From contig NZ_CP046582.1 in the NCBI RefSeq assembly GCF_018141005.1, forward strand, positions 3,534,001 through 3,598,000: DNA of 64,000 nt, given 5' to 3'. This DNA comes from Erwinia sp. E602 (GTDB lineage: Bacteria; Pseudomonadota; Gammaproteobacteria; Enterobacterales; Enterobacteriaceae). The notes beneath the pieces are model-generated. The model saw nothing but the letters and a program-made list of their open reading frames with translations. It was not told the DNA's origin and made no database searches. Below are positions 19,899 through 27,937 of the stretch, piece after piece. The position numbers and the translations under genes were made by a program. Position 1 is the first letter of the stretch. Each line of letters begins with the position of its first letter.

Positions 19899-20101
19899 AA
19901 CAGCATGTCGTGCAGGGCAACCTGACGCAGGTTTAATCGCCGTTTATGTTCAGAACGCTGCCGTTCATCGCACAACATCAACAGCACTTAAACATAAGCA
20001 AGATTTCATCATTTTGTCACTTTACTTTGTCAGCAACATCTCAGGTGGTGGCCTGCGGGCAGGCGGGCTACACTGACCGCCCAGACATCAAGGAATCGAT
20101 C

Positions 20102-20590
20102 ATGACTGACACCCTCTTACCCCCGGCGCTGCTGGCGCTGCTCGACGGCTCGCTGCCCGCCAGCCACCTGCACCAGGCGATTCGCCTGTCCAGCGTCGGC
20201 GATAACGGCTGGGCCTACGCCGCTCAGCTCAGCCTCGGTGAAATCCTCGCCCTCACACCCCGGCAGCTGCTGTTTGCCATCTGGCCGCACTCCACCACCA
20301 CCCGCAATCTGCAGCGTGACGGCAAGGCCACGCTGGCGCTGGTGCTGGACGGGGCTATCTGGGAGATTCAGCTGCTGGTTGTGCAGCGCAACGAGACGCT
20401 GACCGATCTCAACCTGAGCGTGTTCAGCGCCACCGTTCATCAGGTCATCGCCCACCGCGCGCCTTACGCCACCGTCACCCACGGCCTGACCTTCAGCCTC
20501 AACGACGAAGCCAGCGCCCTCGCCCGCTGGCACGAGCAGATCGCCGCCCTGCAGGCGCTGGCGGCAACCGCTGGTTTACGCCAGGGCTAA
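20102..20590 (+). CDS. Pyridoxamine-5'-phosphate-oxidase-like (split barrel) protein, uncertain
   Basis: 162 residues. The pattern of an N-terminal helix, a beta-rich middle (WAYAAQLSLGEILAL, QLLFAIWPHSTTTRN, KATLALVLDGAIWEIQLLV) and a C-terminal helical tail resembles the flavin-binding split-barrel family. No cofactor-binding residue can be assigned with confidence. The start is the ATG at 20102, with AAGGAATC upstream; the frame is open further upstream but has no ribosome site there. It is divergent from arnB and shares its intergenic region, so the two might be co-regulated, but nothing else links it to lipid A. Confidence 0.6.
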   Translation: MTDTLLPPALLALLDGSLPASHLHQAIRLSSVGDNGWAYAAQLSLGEILALTPRQLLFAIWPHSTTTRNLQRDGKATLALVLDGAIWEIQLLVVQRNETLTDLNLSVFSATVHQVIAHRAPYATVTHGLTFSLNDEASALARWHEQIAALQALAATAGLRQG

Positions 20591-20668
20591 TGCGGCTTTT
20601 TGTTTCGGGGCGGATTCGGCGATTGTGTTGCTGTTAAGGGCATCGCGTTTAGTTTCGATGACGGGTTC

Positions 20669-20807
20669 GGCCGTTGGCGACAGAACGCCGGGACGCCGTT
20701 AATTTTTTAAAGCCCAAAAATCCGGGCTTTAAAAAATAATCCATCCCTGGAGGCTCGGATGCCGCATCCGTGCGGCATACGCCCGGCTAACCTGCTCGCC
20801 AACGGCC
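20669..20807. repeat. Nested palindromic element I (139 bp)
   Basis: The outer arms GGCCGTTGGCGA (20669-20680) and TCGCCAACGGCC (20796-20807) are a perfect 12-bp inverted repeat. Inside are two further perfect hairpins: 20702-20737 (14-bp stem) and ATGCCGCA/TGCGGCAT (20759-20766/20771-20778). It looks like a REP-type intergenic element rather than a gene. Confidence 0.7.
20702..20737. terminator. Bidirectional terminator-like hairpin
   Basis: ATTTTTTAAAGCCC (20702-20715) and GGGCTTTAAAAAAT (20724-20737) form a perfect 14-bp stem with an eight-base loop, with T runs readable in both directions. It can end transcription of the gene at 20102. Confidence 0.7.
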
Positions 20808-20859
20808 TCCCTTTTCAGCAATTGAGTTGCTGCCTTAAAAGCCAAAAAGACCCGTATTA

Positions 20860-20900
20860 AAGACCCGTATTAATGTTTTGATGTTTTGATGTTTTGACGT
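20860..20900. repeat. Short direct repeats between palindromes
   Basis: Two copies of a 12-13 bp unit (AGACCCGTATTAA) are followed at once by three copies of the 8-bp unit TGTTTTGA. They lie between the two nested palindromic elements. Confidence 0.6.
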
Positions 20901-20951
20901 TTGAGCGCAGATATAGAATATTTCAGGACAGCAACACCAGTGATTACAGGC

Positions 20952-21051
20952 AATCGGGGTTATCCGGGTTAGCGGACCTTCGGGCGCAGGGATGCGCCCG
21001 GCAGAGCCCAGGGACGTTATTGGCGTGTCCGCGATCCGGATAACCCCGATT
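20952..21051. repeat. Nested palindromic element II (100 bp)
   Basis: The outer arms AATCGGGGTTATCCGG (20952-20967) and CCGGATAACCCCGATT (21036-21051) are a perfect 16-bp inverted repeat. Inside it GCGGAC pairs with GTCCGC and GGGCGCA with TGCGCCC. It has the build of a REP/BIME-type element and lies between element I and the gcd terminator. Confidence 0.75.
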
Positions 21052-21099
21052 AAGCCAGGCACCCAACCTCAAAGCGACCCGGCCCCAAAGCGCAGGCAC

Positions 21100-21130
21100 A
21101 AAAAAAGGGGGCGACCCTAAAGTCGCCCCC
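21100..21130 (-). terminator. Terminator of gcd
   Basis: GGGGGCGAC (21107-21115) pairs with GTCGCCCCC (21122-21130), a nine-pair GC-rich stem. In the direction of gcd it is followed by seven T. It lies 20 bp after the gcd stop. Confidence 0.88.
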
Positions 21131-21150
21131 TTCTGCCACAGCATTAAAAC

Positions 21151-23535
21151 TTATTTGCTGTCCGGCAACGCATAGGCAATCACGTGATCGCCCAGCTTAG
21201 TCCCGAAGGAACCATGACCACCGGCCACGATCACCACGTACTGCTTACCGTTAACCTCATAGGTCATCGGCGTCGCCTGACCACCGGCCGGCAGACGGGC
21301 TTCCCACAGCTGCTTACCGTTAGACTGGTTAAACGCGCGCAGGTAGTTATCCGCGGTGGCCGCAATAAAGAACACGTTACCGGCGGTAGATACCGGGCCG
21401 CCCAGCATCGGCATCCCCATCTTAAACGGCAGCGGAACCGGTGAGCTGTCGCGCACGGTACCGATACGTTTCTTCCACACGATATCGTTGGTCTTCAGAT
21501 CGATCGCCGAAATATAGCCCCATGAAGGCTGCTTGCACGGGAAACCTAACGGCGACAGGAACGGGTTCAGCGTCACGCCGTACGGCAGGCCGTACTGCGG
21601 CTGCACGCCGGACTCGGTACCGGTACCGCCCTTATCGTTCTCATCCGGCTCGATCGGGTTACCCGGACCGCGTGGGATCAGACGTGACACAAACGGCAGC
21701 GCCATCGGGTTGGCAACCGCCACCTGACGATCGGTGTTCACCGAAATGCCGCCCCACTCAAACATCCCCAGGTTACCCGGGAACACCAGCGTGCCCTGCT
21801 CGGATGGCGGGGTGAACGGGCCTTCATAGCGCAGCTGATGGAACATCACGCGACAGATCAGCTGGTCATAGATGGTGGCGCCCCACATATCCTTACCGGC
21901 CAGATGCTCCTTCGGACGGAAGCTCAGCTCAGAGTACGGCTGGGTTGGCGACACACGATCGCCTTTCGCCGCACCGCCCGGCACCTTCATCTCTGGTGCA
22001 GGCACCACCGGCTTACCGTCGCGACGGTCCAGCACAAACAGATCGCCGGTTTTGGTCGGTACATAGATAACCGGCACTTTATTGCCGTCTTTATCATTGA
22101 TATCCGCCAGCGTCGGCTGTGCCGGTACGTCCATATCCCACAGATCGTGGTGTACGGTCTGATAGAACCAGCCCAGCTTACCGGTGGTGGCGTTCAGCGC
22201 CAGCACGCCGGTGGCAAAACGCTCCATCTCCGGGGTACGGTGACCGCCCCAGATATCTGGCGTCGACACGCCGATCGGCAGGTAAACCAGATCCAGCTTC
22301 GCATCATAGGCCGCAGGTGCCCATGAGTTCGGCGAGTTGGCGGTATAGTTCTGCTCACCCTCGGCAATCACGTTCGGATCTTTCGCGCCGGTATCGAAGG
22401 CCCACAGCAGCTTGCCGCTGTTGACGTCGAAGCCGCGGATCACCCCGGAAGGCTCTTTGGTCGAGTAGTTATCGGTCACCGCACCGGCCATCACAATCAC
22501 CTTATCGGTGACGATCGGCGGCGAGGTTGGCTCGTAAGAACCGACCTTGTTGTACGGCAGATTGCTCTGCAGGTTCAGCTTACCGTTGTCGCCAAATTCC
22601 GGGCACAGCGCGCCGGTTTCCGCGTCCAGCGCGTAGAGGCTGCCGTCATTGACCGGCAGCAGCACGCGGCGTGAGCAGAGCGCCAGCTGCGTACCGGCAG
22701 GTGCCGTTGCCGCTTCCGGGGTCTGATAGTAAGAGACGCCGCGACAGGTCACGTGCTGGAACGTCGGGTCGGTCTTCATTTTCGGGTCGAAGTGCCACTT
22801 CTCTTTACCGGTGGCCGCATCCAGCGCGAACAGCTTCTGGTGCGCGGTACACAGGTAGAGCGCGTTGCCAATTTTGATCGGCGTGGCTTCGTTGGTGATC
22901 TCACCCGGATCGCTCGGCAGTTTCAGGTCGCCGGTCTGGAAAGACCACGCCTGCTTCAGCTCGCCGACGTTCTGGTCGGTGATCTGCTTCAGCGGCGAGT
23001 AGCGGGTGCCGCCCTGGGTACGGCCGTAGGCCGGCCAGTCACCGGCCGGGATACCGTCATCCGCCGGGGTGGCTTCTGCCGCCTGCTCCGGGCTCAGGGT
23101 ACCGTTGATCTCCTGCGGGTCGTTAAACACCGAGTACGCCAGTACCGCGACGACGAACACCAGCACCGCGCTCAGCGCCGCGCGTGGGAACGCGCCCTTC
23201 GACACCAGGCCGCGCCAGATAAACGGCAGCACCAGCCACAGGCCGAAGAAGAAGGTGACGTCAAGACGCGGGGTCAGCGCCCAGAAGTCGGAACCCACTT
23301 CCCACAGCGCCCACACGGTGGTAGCCAGCAGGAACAGGGCGTAGAGCGTCAGCGCGGCACCGCGCTTACGCTGCAGCAGCACAGCAGTAATCAGCAGCAC
23401 CACACCGGCAATGATGTAGTACAGCGAACCACCTAATTTAGCGAGCCAGATGCCGCCAATTAACAGATACAGGCCGCTCAGCGCGGCAAATATCGCCGTT
23501 AGCAGCAGAAGCACTCTTGATGCTTTACTTTGCAT
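21151..23535 (-). CDS. gcd: PQQ-dependent membrane glucose dehydrogenase
   Basis: 794 residues, close to E. coli Gcd (796). It oxidises glucose to gluconolactone in the periplasm and passes electrons to ubiquinone. The first 140 residues hold five hydrophobic segments. The periplasmic part is a PQQ beta-propeller with repeated tryptophan-docking blades (GDWPAYGRTQGGTRYSPL, TGKLGWFYQTVHHDLWDMD) and ends GDHVIAYALPDSK. No PQQ biosynthesis genes are in the window, but a PQQ receptor gene lies directly upstream on the same strand. A downstream terminator is visible; a strong hairpin stands in the 299-bp gap before it. Confidence 0.95.
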   Translation of the reverse strand: MQSKASRVLLLLTAIFAALSGLYLLIGGIWLAKLGGSLYYIIAGVVLLITAVLLQRKRGAALTLYALFLLATTVWALWEVGSDFWALTPRLDVTFFFGLWLVLPFIWRGLVSKGAFPRAALSAVLVFVVAVLAYSVFNDPQEINGTLSPEQAAEATPADDGIPAGDWPAYGRTQGGTRYSPLKQITDQNVGELKQAWSFQTGDLKLPSDPGEITNEATPIKIGNALYLCTAHQKLFALDAATGKEKWHFDPKMKTDPTFQHVTCRGVSYYQTPEAATAPAGTQLALCSRRVLLPVNDGSLYALDAETGALCPEFGDNGKLNLQSNLPYNKVGSYEPTSPPIVTDKVIVMAGAVTDNYSTKEPSGVIRGFDVNSGKLLWAFDTGAKDPNVIAEGEQNYTANSPNSWAPAAYDAKLDLVYLPIGVSTPDIWGGHRTPEMERFATGVLALNATTGKLGWFYQTVHHDLWDMDVPAQPTLADINDKDGNKVPVIYVPTKTGDLFVLDRRDGKPVVPAPEMKVPGGAAKGDRVSPTQPYSELSFRPKEHLAGKDMWGATIYDQLICRVMFHQLRYEGPFTPPSEQGTLVFPGNLGMFEWGGISVNTDRQVAVANPMALPFVSRLIPRGPGNPIEPDENDKGGTGTESGVQPQYGLPYGVTLNPFLSPLGFPCKQPSWGYISAIDLKTNDIVWKKRIGTVRDSSPVPLPFKMGMPMLGGPVSTAGNVFFIAATADNYLRAFNQSNGKQLWEARLPAGGQATPMTYEVNGKQYVVIVAGGHGSFGTKLGDHVIAYALPDSK

Positions 23536-23634
23536 AGTTTGAACCTTACCAAAAATGAAAAGTCACCGATTAAGCGTAGGCTTAATCTTTTGAAACACCC
23601 GGTTTTGTTTTAACCATCCATCCGGTGTTCCGTG

Positions 23635-23669
23635 CCGGCCAGCGGGAAGCTCCCCTTCCCGCTGGCCGG
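23635..23669. other. Perfect 15-bp hairpin between pqqU and gcd
   Basis: CCGGCCAGCGGGAAG (23635-23649) and CTTCCCGCTGGCCGG (23655-23669) pair perfectly around a CTCCC loop. It has no T run, so it is not a standard terminator. It could stabilise or separate the pqqU and gcd transcripts. Confidence 0.7.
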
Positions 23670-23834
23670 TTACTGCTGGATTCTGTGACCGGGGTTTGCC
23701 CGGTGCATAAGTCTGGCACGCGGTGCGCGCAATCTGCCCGGCGAATCAGCCTGACGCTCTGCCCGGAATGAGATCAGGTGCAGGCTGCCGGGCTGCCCCC
23801 TCACCAGAGGGCCGGGAGACGATCCGCTTAATGC

Positions 23835-25985
23835 TTAAAACTGATACGCCAGGGTGGCGCCGCCGCCCCAGTTACGGCCAGGGGCCGATTCGTAGTAACG
23901 CTTGTTGCCTTCGTTGACGATCACCGATCCGGCGTACTGGCGATCGAACAGGTTATCGACGCGGCCAAACAGATCCAGCGACCACTGGCTCCAGTTAAAG
24001 CGGTAGCCGCTGTTCAGGCTGGTCACCGCATATGCGCCGGCTTCGGCGTCATTGGCGTCGTTAGCCTTGATACTGCTCATATAGCGGATATCCGCCCCGG
24101 CGTGGAAACCGCTTTCCGGCGCATACTGCAGCGAAGCGTAGCCCATATTGCGGGCGATGCCCGGCAGGCGGTTACCTGCGGGCGTACAGGACGTCGCGGC
24201 AGCATTACAGGTTTCATTACGGTAGGTGGCGTCCAGCAGCGTCCACGCCAGCTTCATTTTCCAGTCCTGAGCGAACTGCTGGTCGAAGCCCAGCTCCAGG
24301 CCGCGACGGCGGGTTTCACCGGCGTTTTTATACACCGCACGGCCGTTGCTGCTGCTTTCAACCACCAGCTCGTTATCGGTACTGGTCTGGAAAATCGCCG
24401 CCGTCAGCAGGCCATAACCAATACGCGTTTTGCTGCCCAGCTCAAAGGTGTCGCTGGTGGCCGGCTTCAGGCCGAGGTTCATGCCGGTTTGCGTACCGTC
24501 GGTCGAGCGGTAGGAGAGTTCGTTAATGGTTGGTGTTTCAAAACCACGACCGGCGGAGAAGTAGAGGTTCCATGCATCGGTCGCCGCATAGTTGAGTGAG
24601 CCCATCGGCAGCAGCTTATGGTAGCGCGCGCTGCCGCTGTCATCGCCGTTACCGGTGGTGATGTAGTAGTCGGTGGAATCAAAGCTGACGGTGCTGTAAC
24701 GCAGACCGGCGTCCAGTGACCACTTATCGCTCAGCTGCCAGCTGCTCTGCAGGTAAGGATCGAGGTTCCACATGGTGTTCTTTTCGTTACGGCGCTGGTC
24801 GCCCTTCTCGCCGAGCTGATTAACACCGTTCACCGTGTTGTAGTTAAGGAATCCCTGACGACGTTCGGTCATGGTTTCATAGTCCAGCCCGCCGATCAGC
24901 GTCACCGGCATGGAGCCCAGCTTGCCGTCATGCTTCCAGCGGGTGTCGATCCCCTGATACTTACGCTCCAGCACGATCACCCCACCCGGATAGGCCGGGT
25001 TAGCCTGGGTGCCGACCGGAATTGACTGGTACTGAGTCGTGTGGCGTTCGCCGTGCCAGGTGGTCAGCGTCAGCTGGTCGTTCTCACTCATTTCACGCTG
25101 GTAGCGCAGGCCGAACTGGGTCTGATCGAGGCTCTTGCGGGTGTTGTACTGGTCGCCACGCGGCGACTGGCGCGGGTTAGCCTGATACTCCGCCGCCGTC
25201 AGACCGCCTGGATCGTTCGCATCCACCGACACGCTGTTCAGCATCAGCGTCAGGGTGCTGACGTCATCAATACGCACGCCCAGCTTACCGTTACCGAGGC
25301 TTTTCTGCGTGCCGCTGTGGTCACGGTAGCCGTGGGTGGTAAAACGCGAGCCGGAAATCGTGTAATTCACGTCGCCGGCCTGAGTGCCGTCACCGGTCGC
25401 GCCGCTGGCCTTAACGCTGTTACGCCAGCTGCCGAAGCTGCCAAAGTAGGTGCCCGCTTCCAGGGTGGGCGGCTGGGTGCCGGTCTCGGTCTCAATATTC
25501 ACCACGCCGCCGGAGGCGTTGCCGTACAGCGCCGAGTAAGGGCCGCGCAGCACGTCCACCCTGCCTACCGAGTTAATATCGATATTGGAGGTCTGCCCCT
25601 GGCCGTCCGGCATGGTGGCAGGAATACCGTCCACGTACATGCGCACGCCGCGCACGCCAAAGGTCGAACGGCTGCCGAAGCCGCGCACCGACAGCTGCAG
25701 ATCCTGGGCATAGTTCTGGCGGTTCTGCAGCTGCAGGCCCGGCACGCTGCCGAGCGTTTCCGACAGATTGACCTGCGCCGTGCTGTTACGCAGATCGTCG
25801 CCGTCCACCACGCTGACGGCGGCGGGCGTATCCAGCTCCGAAAGCCCGGTGACGTGTCTGACGACCATCAGGGTGGAGGAGTCTGACTGAGAGGCGGCGG
25901 TAGCCGCCTGTGCGCAGCTGGCAGCAACCGCAGAGAGGGCAAACAGCGGCGTCAGAAGATAAGCAGAGGTTTTTTTATTATTCAC
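23835..25985 (-). CDS. pqqU: TonB-dependent PQQ receptor PqqU (YncD)
   Basis: Outer-membrane TonB-dependent receptor of 716 residues: signal peptide (about 1-28), plug domain with SELDTPAAVSVVDG and QNRQNYAQDLQLSVRGFGSR, and a 22-strand-type barrel ending in phenylalanine. These stretches match what I recall of E. coli YncD almost residue for residue, and YncD has been shown to take up the cofactor PQQ and was renamed PqqU. Its place directly upstream of a PQQ-dependent dehydrogenase supports that role here. A consensus CRP site lies 245 bp upstream. If this assignment is wrong, it is a receptor for another TonB-dependent ligand. Confidence 0.88.
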   Translation of the reverse strand: MNNKKTSAYLLTPLFALSAVAASCAQAATAASQSDSSTLMVVRHVTGLSELDTPAAVSVVDGDDLRNSTAQVNLSETLGSVPGLQLQNRQNYAQDLQLSVRGFGSRSTFGVRGVRMYVDGIPATMPDGQGQTSNIDINSVGRVDVLRGPYSALYGNASGGVVNIETETGTQPPTLEAGTYFGSFGSWRNSVKASGATGDGTQAGDVNYTISGSRFTTHGYRDHSGTQKSLGNGKLGVRIDDVSTLTLMLNSVSVDANDPGGLTAAEYQANPRQSPRGDQYNTRKSLDQTQFGLRYQREMSENDQLTLTTWHGERHTTQYQSIPVGTQANPAYPGGVIVLERKYQGIDTRWKHDGKLGSMPVTLIGGLDYETMTERRQGFLNYNTVNGVNQLGEKGDQRRNEKNTMWNLDPYLQSSWQLSDKWSLDAGLRYSTVSFDSTDYYITTGNGDDSGSARYHKLLPMGSLNYAATDAWNLYFSAGRGFETPTINELSYRSTDGTQTGMNLGLKPATSDTFELGSKTRIGYGLLTAAIFQTSTDNELVVESSSNGRAVYKNAGETRRRGLELGFDQQFAQDWKMKLAWTLLDATYRNETCNAAATSCTPAGNRLPGIARNMGYASLQYAPESGFHAGADIRYMSSIKANDANDAEAGAYAVTSLNSGYRFNWSQWSLDLFGRVDNLFDRQYAGSVIVNEGNKRYYESAPGRNWGGGATLAYQF

Positions 25986-26229
25986 GGGAGTGATTCATCA
26001 TTAGTGAGCAACGTTTCAGGCCCGTTTTCGCCCGGCAATAATGATGCAGAACGGAAATTTCAGGCGCCCGCCTTTCCCTGACAAAGTGCGCTACATGCGC
26101 TGCCAGGCAGACCTGTCAAAGTATATCGGTATGTAACAGGATTACGCAGTCAGCCACCGCGTTATGTTTTATAATTCATAATATTTAACATTTGTCGCTG
26201 ACCAGGATCACGAATCCCTACCGAAAATA

Positions 26230-26245
26230 TGTGATACAAATCACA
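26230..26245. promoter_or_regulatory. Consensus CRP site between pqqU and a lipoprotein gene
   Basis: TGTGA-TACAAA-TCACA is a perfect match to the core CRP consensus. It lies 245 bp upstream of the pqqU start and 215 bp upstream of the plus-strand lipoprotein ATG. Which gene it serves is not decided by the sequence. The rest of the 474-bp gap (25986-26459) is AT-rich promoter DNA with no gene. Confidence 0.65.
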
Positions 26246-26459
26246 ATGTGCGCGGATTGTAGCACCGCTTATCAGAGTTGTTAACAATTTTGCTGAATTG
26301 ATTCAGTAACCGGTTTCAGATAATTAACCTGCGTTTTTAAGGGGTTTTTAAGGCTTTCTGGCGGCACCCCGCAAAATCCACGCACCACTAACACGCGCCA
26401 TCACCGTCAGGCTATACTCAACGGATTGTTAAACCGTTGTGACAGTGACAGGATGCACC

Positions 26460-26858
26460 ATGCCCGTTTCCGGATGTCCACGACTCTCCCCTTTCATCCC
26501 TACCTCCCCGCTGGCCATCAGGCCGCTGCTGTGTGCTGCCCTGCTGCTGCTGGCCGGTTGCGCCGGAAAATACCAGGGGACAACCTGCAATGGCGAGGTG
26601 ACCACCCTGAGCGGCCAGCCGCTGGGCACGGTTGAGGGAAAAATTATTGACCGGGTCAGCGCCTTTTCCGTGACGCTTCCTGACCGCACCCTCGACAGCG
26701 GCCCACTGTGGTCGGGCGACCGTCAGCTCTATATTCCCTCGGCCGTCACCCGCGACGGCTGGCTGGCACAGCGCGTCTCCGACACCCGCTTCAGCATCAT
26801 TAATTCGCCGCAGGATCGGGCCATCACCTTCACCTGCCCAGGCCCGGGCGGCCATTAA
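26460..26858 (+). CDS. Putative lipoprotein of unknown function
   Basis: 132 residues with a lipoprotein signal peptide; the lipobox LLAGC places the lipidated cysteine at residue 34. The mature part is small and beta-rich, with two further cysteines (TTCNGEV and TFTCPG) that could form a disulphide in the periplasm. The ATG at 26460 follows ACAGGATGCACC; an in-frame GTG at 26439 is less likely. Family not recognised. It is divergent from pqqU and shares the region with the CRP site. Confidence 0.7.
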   Translation: MPVSGCPRLSPFIPTSPLAIRPLLCAALLLLAGCAGKYQGTTCNGEVTTLSGQPLGTVEGKIIDRVSAFSVTLPDRTLDSGPLWSGDRQLYIPSAVTRDGWLAQRVSDTRFSIINSPQDRAITFTCPGPGGH

Positions 26859-27148
26859 CCGATAAGACTGAAGTGGTCAGCCACGAAGCCTCACCCGATG
26901 AGATCGATGGCTGGGAGTCGTGCTGGCGCGGACGCATTCGACGCGTGGTGGCGATTGGCGGCAGCAGCGCTGGCTGCCGGAGCAGGTGTTCAGCGTACAC
27001 AATTGATGCACTGTGACAGTTTTGCGTAAAGCCGGATTAAAGGTTGCGTTAAATCCGGCGGCTTCAGATTTTTTACCTTGTTAGCGCGGCCTGTGAACGC
27101 CACATTTCCCCCGTCGGCACACAGAAACTACCCGCAAGGAATAACAAG

Positions 27149-27559
27149 ATGAAAAAAATTGCCTCGATCGCCCTCTCCGTTCTGATCGCCGCAGGCTCCA
27201 GCGCGGCAGCCTCTGCGCAGGGGCCTGAGCAGCCGCTGAAGCATCCGCAGCAATCTCAGCACCAGCAACAGCAGCAGCGCCCGCAGCAGGATCGCGGGCA
27301 GTCTGTACACCAGGGCCAGCCACAGCAAAACGCACGGCAAACGGCACGCAATGAAGCACCGCACGGCCAGCAGCCTGACTTCCGTAAAGGCCACGCCCTG
27401 CCGGGACAGTATCGCGGCGCAGGTTATCAGGTAAATGACTGGAAAAAACACGGTCTGAAGGCACCGCCGGCCGGGCACCGCTGGCAGAACGTCAACGGTA
27501 ACTACGTGCTGATCGCCGTAGCGACCGGAGTGATCGCGTCGGTGATAGCCCATCAGTAA
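27149..27559 (+). CDS. RcnB-family periplasmic protein (first copy)
   Basis: 136 residues with a signal peptide (about 1-23, ending SAAASAQ). A glutamine/histidine-rich linker follows (QQSQHQQQQQRPQQ). The C-terminal RcnB domain reads GAGYQVNDWKKHGLKAPPAG then WQNVNGNYVLIAVATGVI. RcnB of E. coli is a periplasmic protein in nickel/cobalt homeostasis; most family members are uncharacterised. A second RcnB-like gene lies at 34808. AAGGAATAACAAG precedes the ATG. A hairpin of CCTGCCTG/CAGGCAGG type follows the gene near 27586-27608. Confidence 0.8.
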   Translation: MKKIASIALSVLIAAGSSAAASAQGPEQPLKHPQQSQHQQQQQRPQQDRGQSVHQGQPQQNARQTARNEAPHGQQPDFRKGHALPGQYRGAGYQVNDWKKHGLKAPPAGHRWQNVNGNYVLIAVATGVIASVIAHQ

Positions 27560-27741
27560 TCGTCTGACGGCACAGGGCACAGAACCTGCCTGTCGATGTG
27601 CAGGCAGGAAGCCTGCCTGACACCACCCTCCGGCCCATTGGCCGGAATATCTCGCCCGGCAATTGCCCTTTAACCCGTTGCTTTAGCCGTTATTCAACGG
27701 GTGTCCGGACGGCAATAAGCGCCCGGTTTCTCGGCTCAGGT

Positions 27742-27900
27742 TCAGGCAAACAGGGCGCTGGCGGCAAACACCAGCGCCAGCAGCAGATTGACCATCCCCG
27801 CCGCCAGCCACGGGCTGCGCCGCCGCTGGGTGACGCTCAGCACCAGCATCGGCAAGGCTGCCGCGCCAAACACCACTGCCAGAATAAAGAACACGCTCAT
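27742..27900 (-). CDS. Small membrane protein (52 residues) at the end of the peptide transporter operon
   Basis: A short frame with an excellent ribosome site (GGAGGGAAACA-ATG). It starts MSVFFILAVVFGAAALPMLV, has a charged turn (TQRRRSPW) and ends with a second hydrophobic segment (MVNLLLALVFAASALFA). The two segments would form a helical hairpin in the inner membrane. It starts 37 bp after the end of the ABC ATPase gene on the same strand and is probably the last gene of that operon. It could be an accessory subunit of the transporter; no family was recognised. Confidence 0.72.
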   Translation of the reverse strand: MSVFFILAVVFGAAALPMLVLSVTQRRRSPWLAAGMVNLLLALVFAASALFA

Positions 27901-27937
27901 TGTTTCCCTCCGGATCTGTTCCGTTGTTTGAATTTGC

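Noticed and set aside
27031..27078. Terminator GCCGGATT/AATCCGGC before the RcnB-like gene
   Set aside because: The T run begins about 10 bases after the stem, so it is a poor terminator; kept only as a note.
26859..27140. Coding-like fragment reading EVVSHEASPDEIDGWESCW
   Set aside because: No start or ribosome site and it needs a frameshift to continue; possibly a gene remnant but too weak to annotate.
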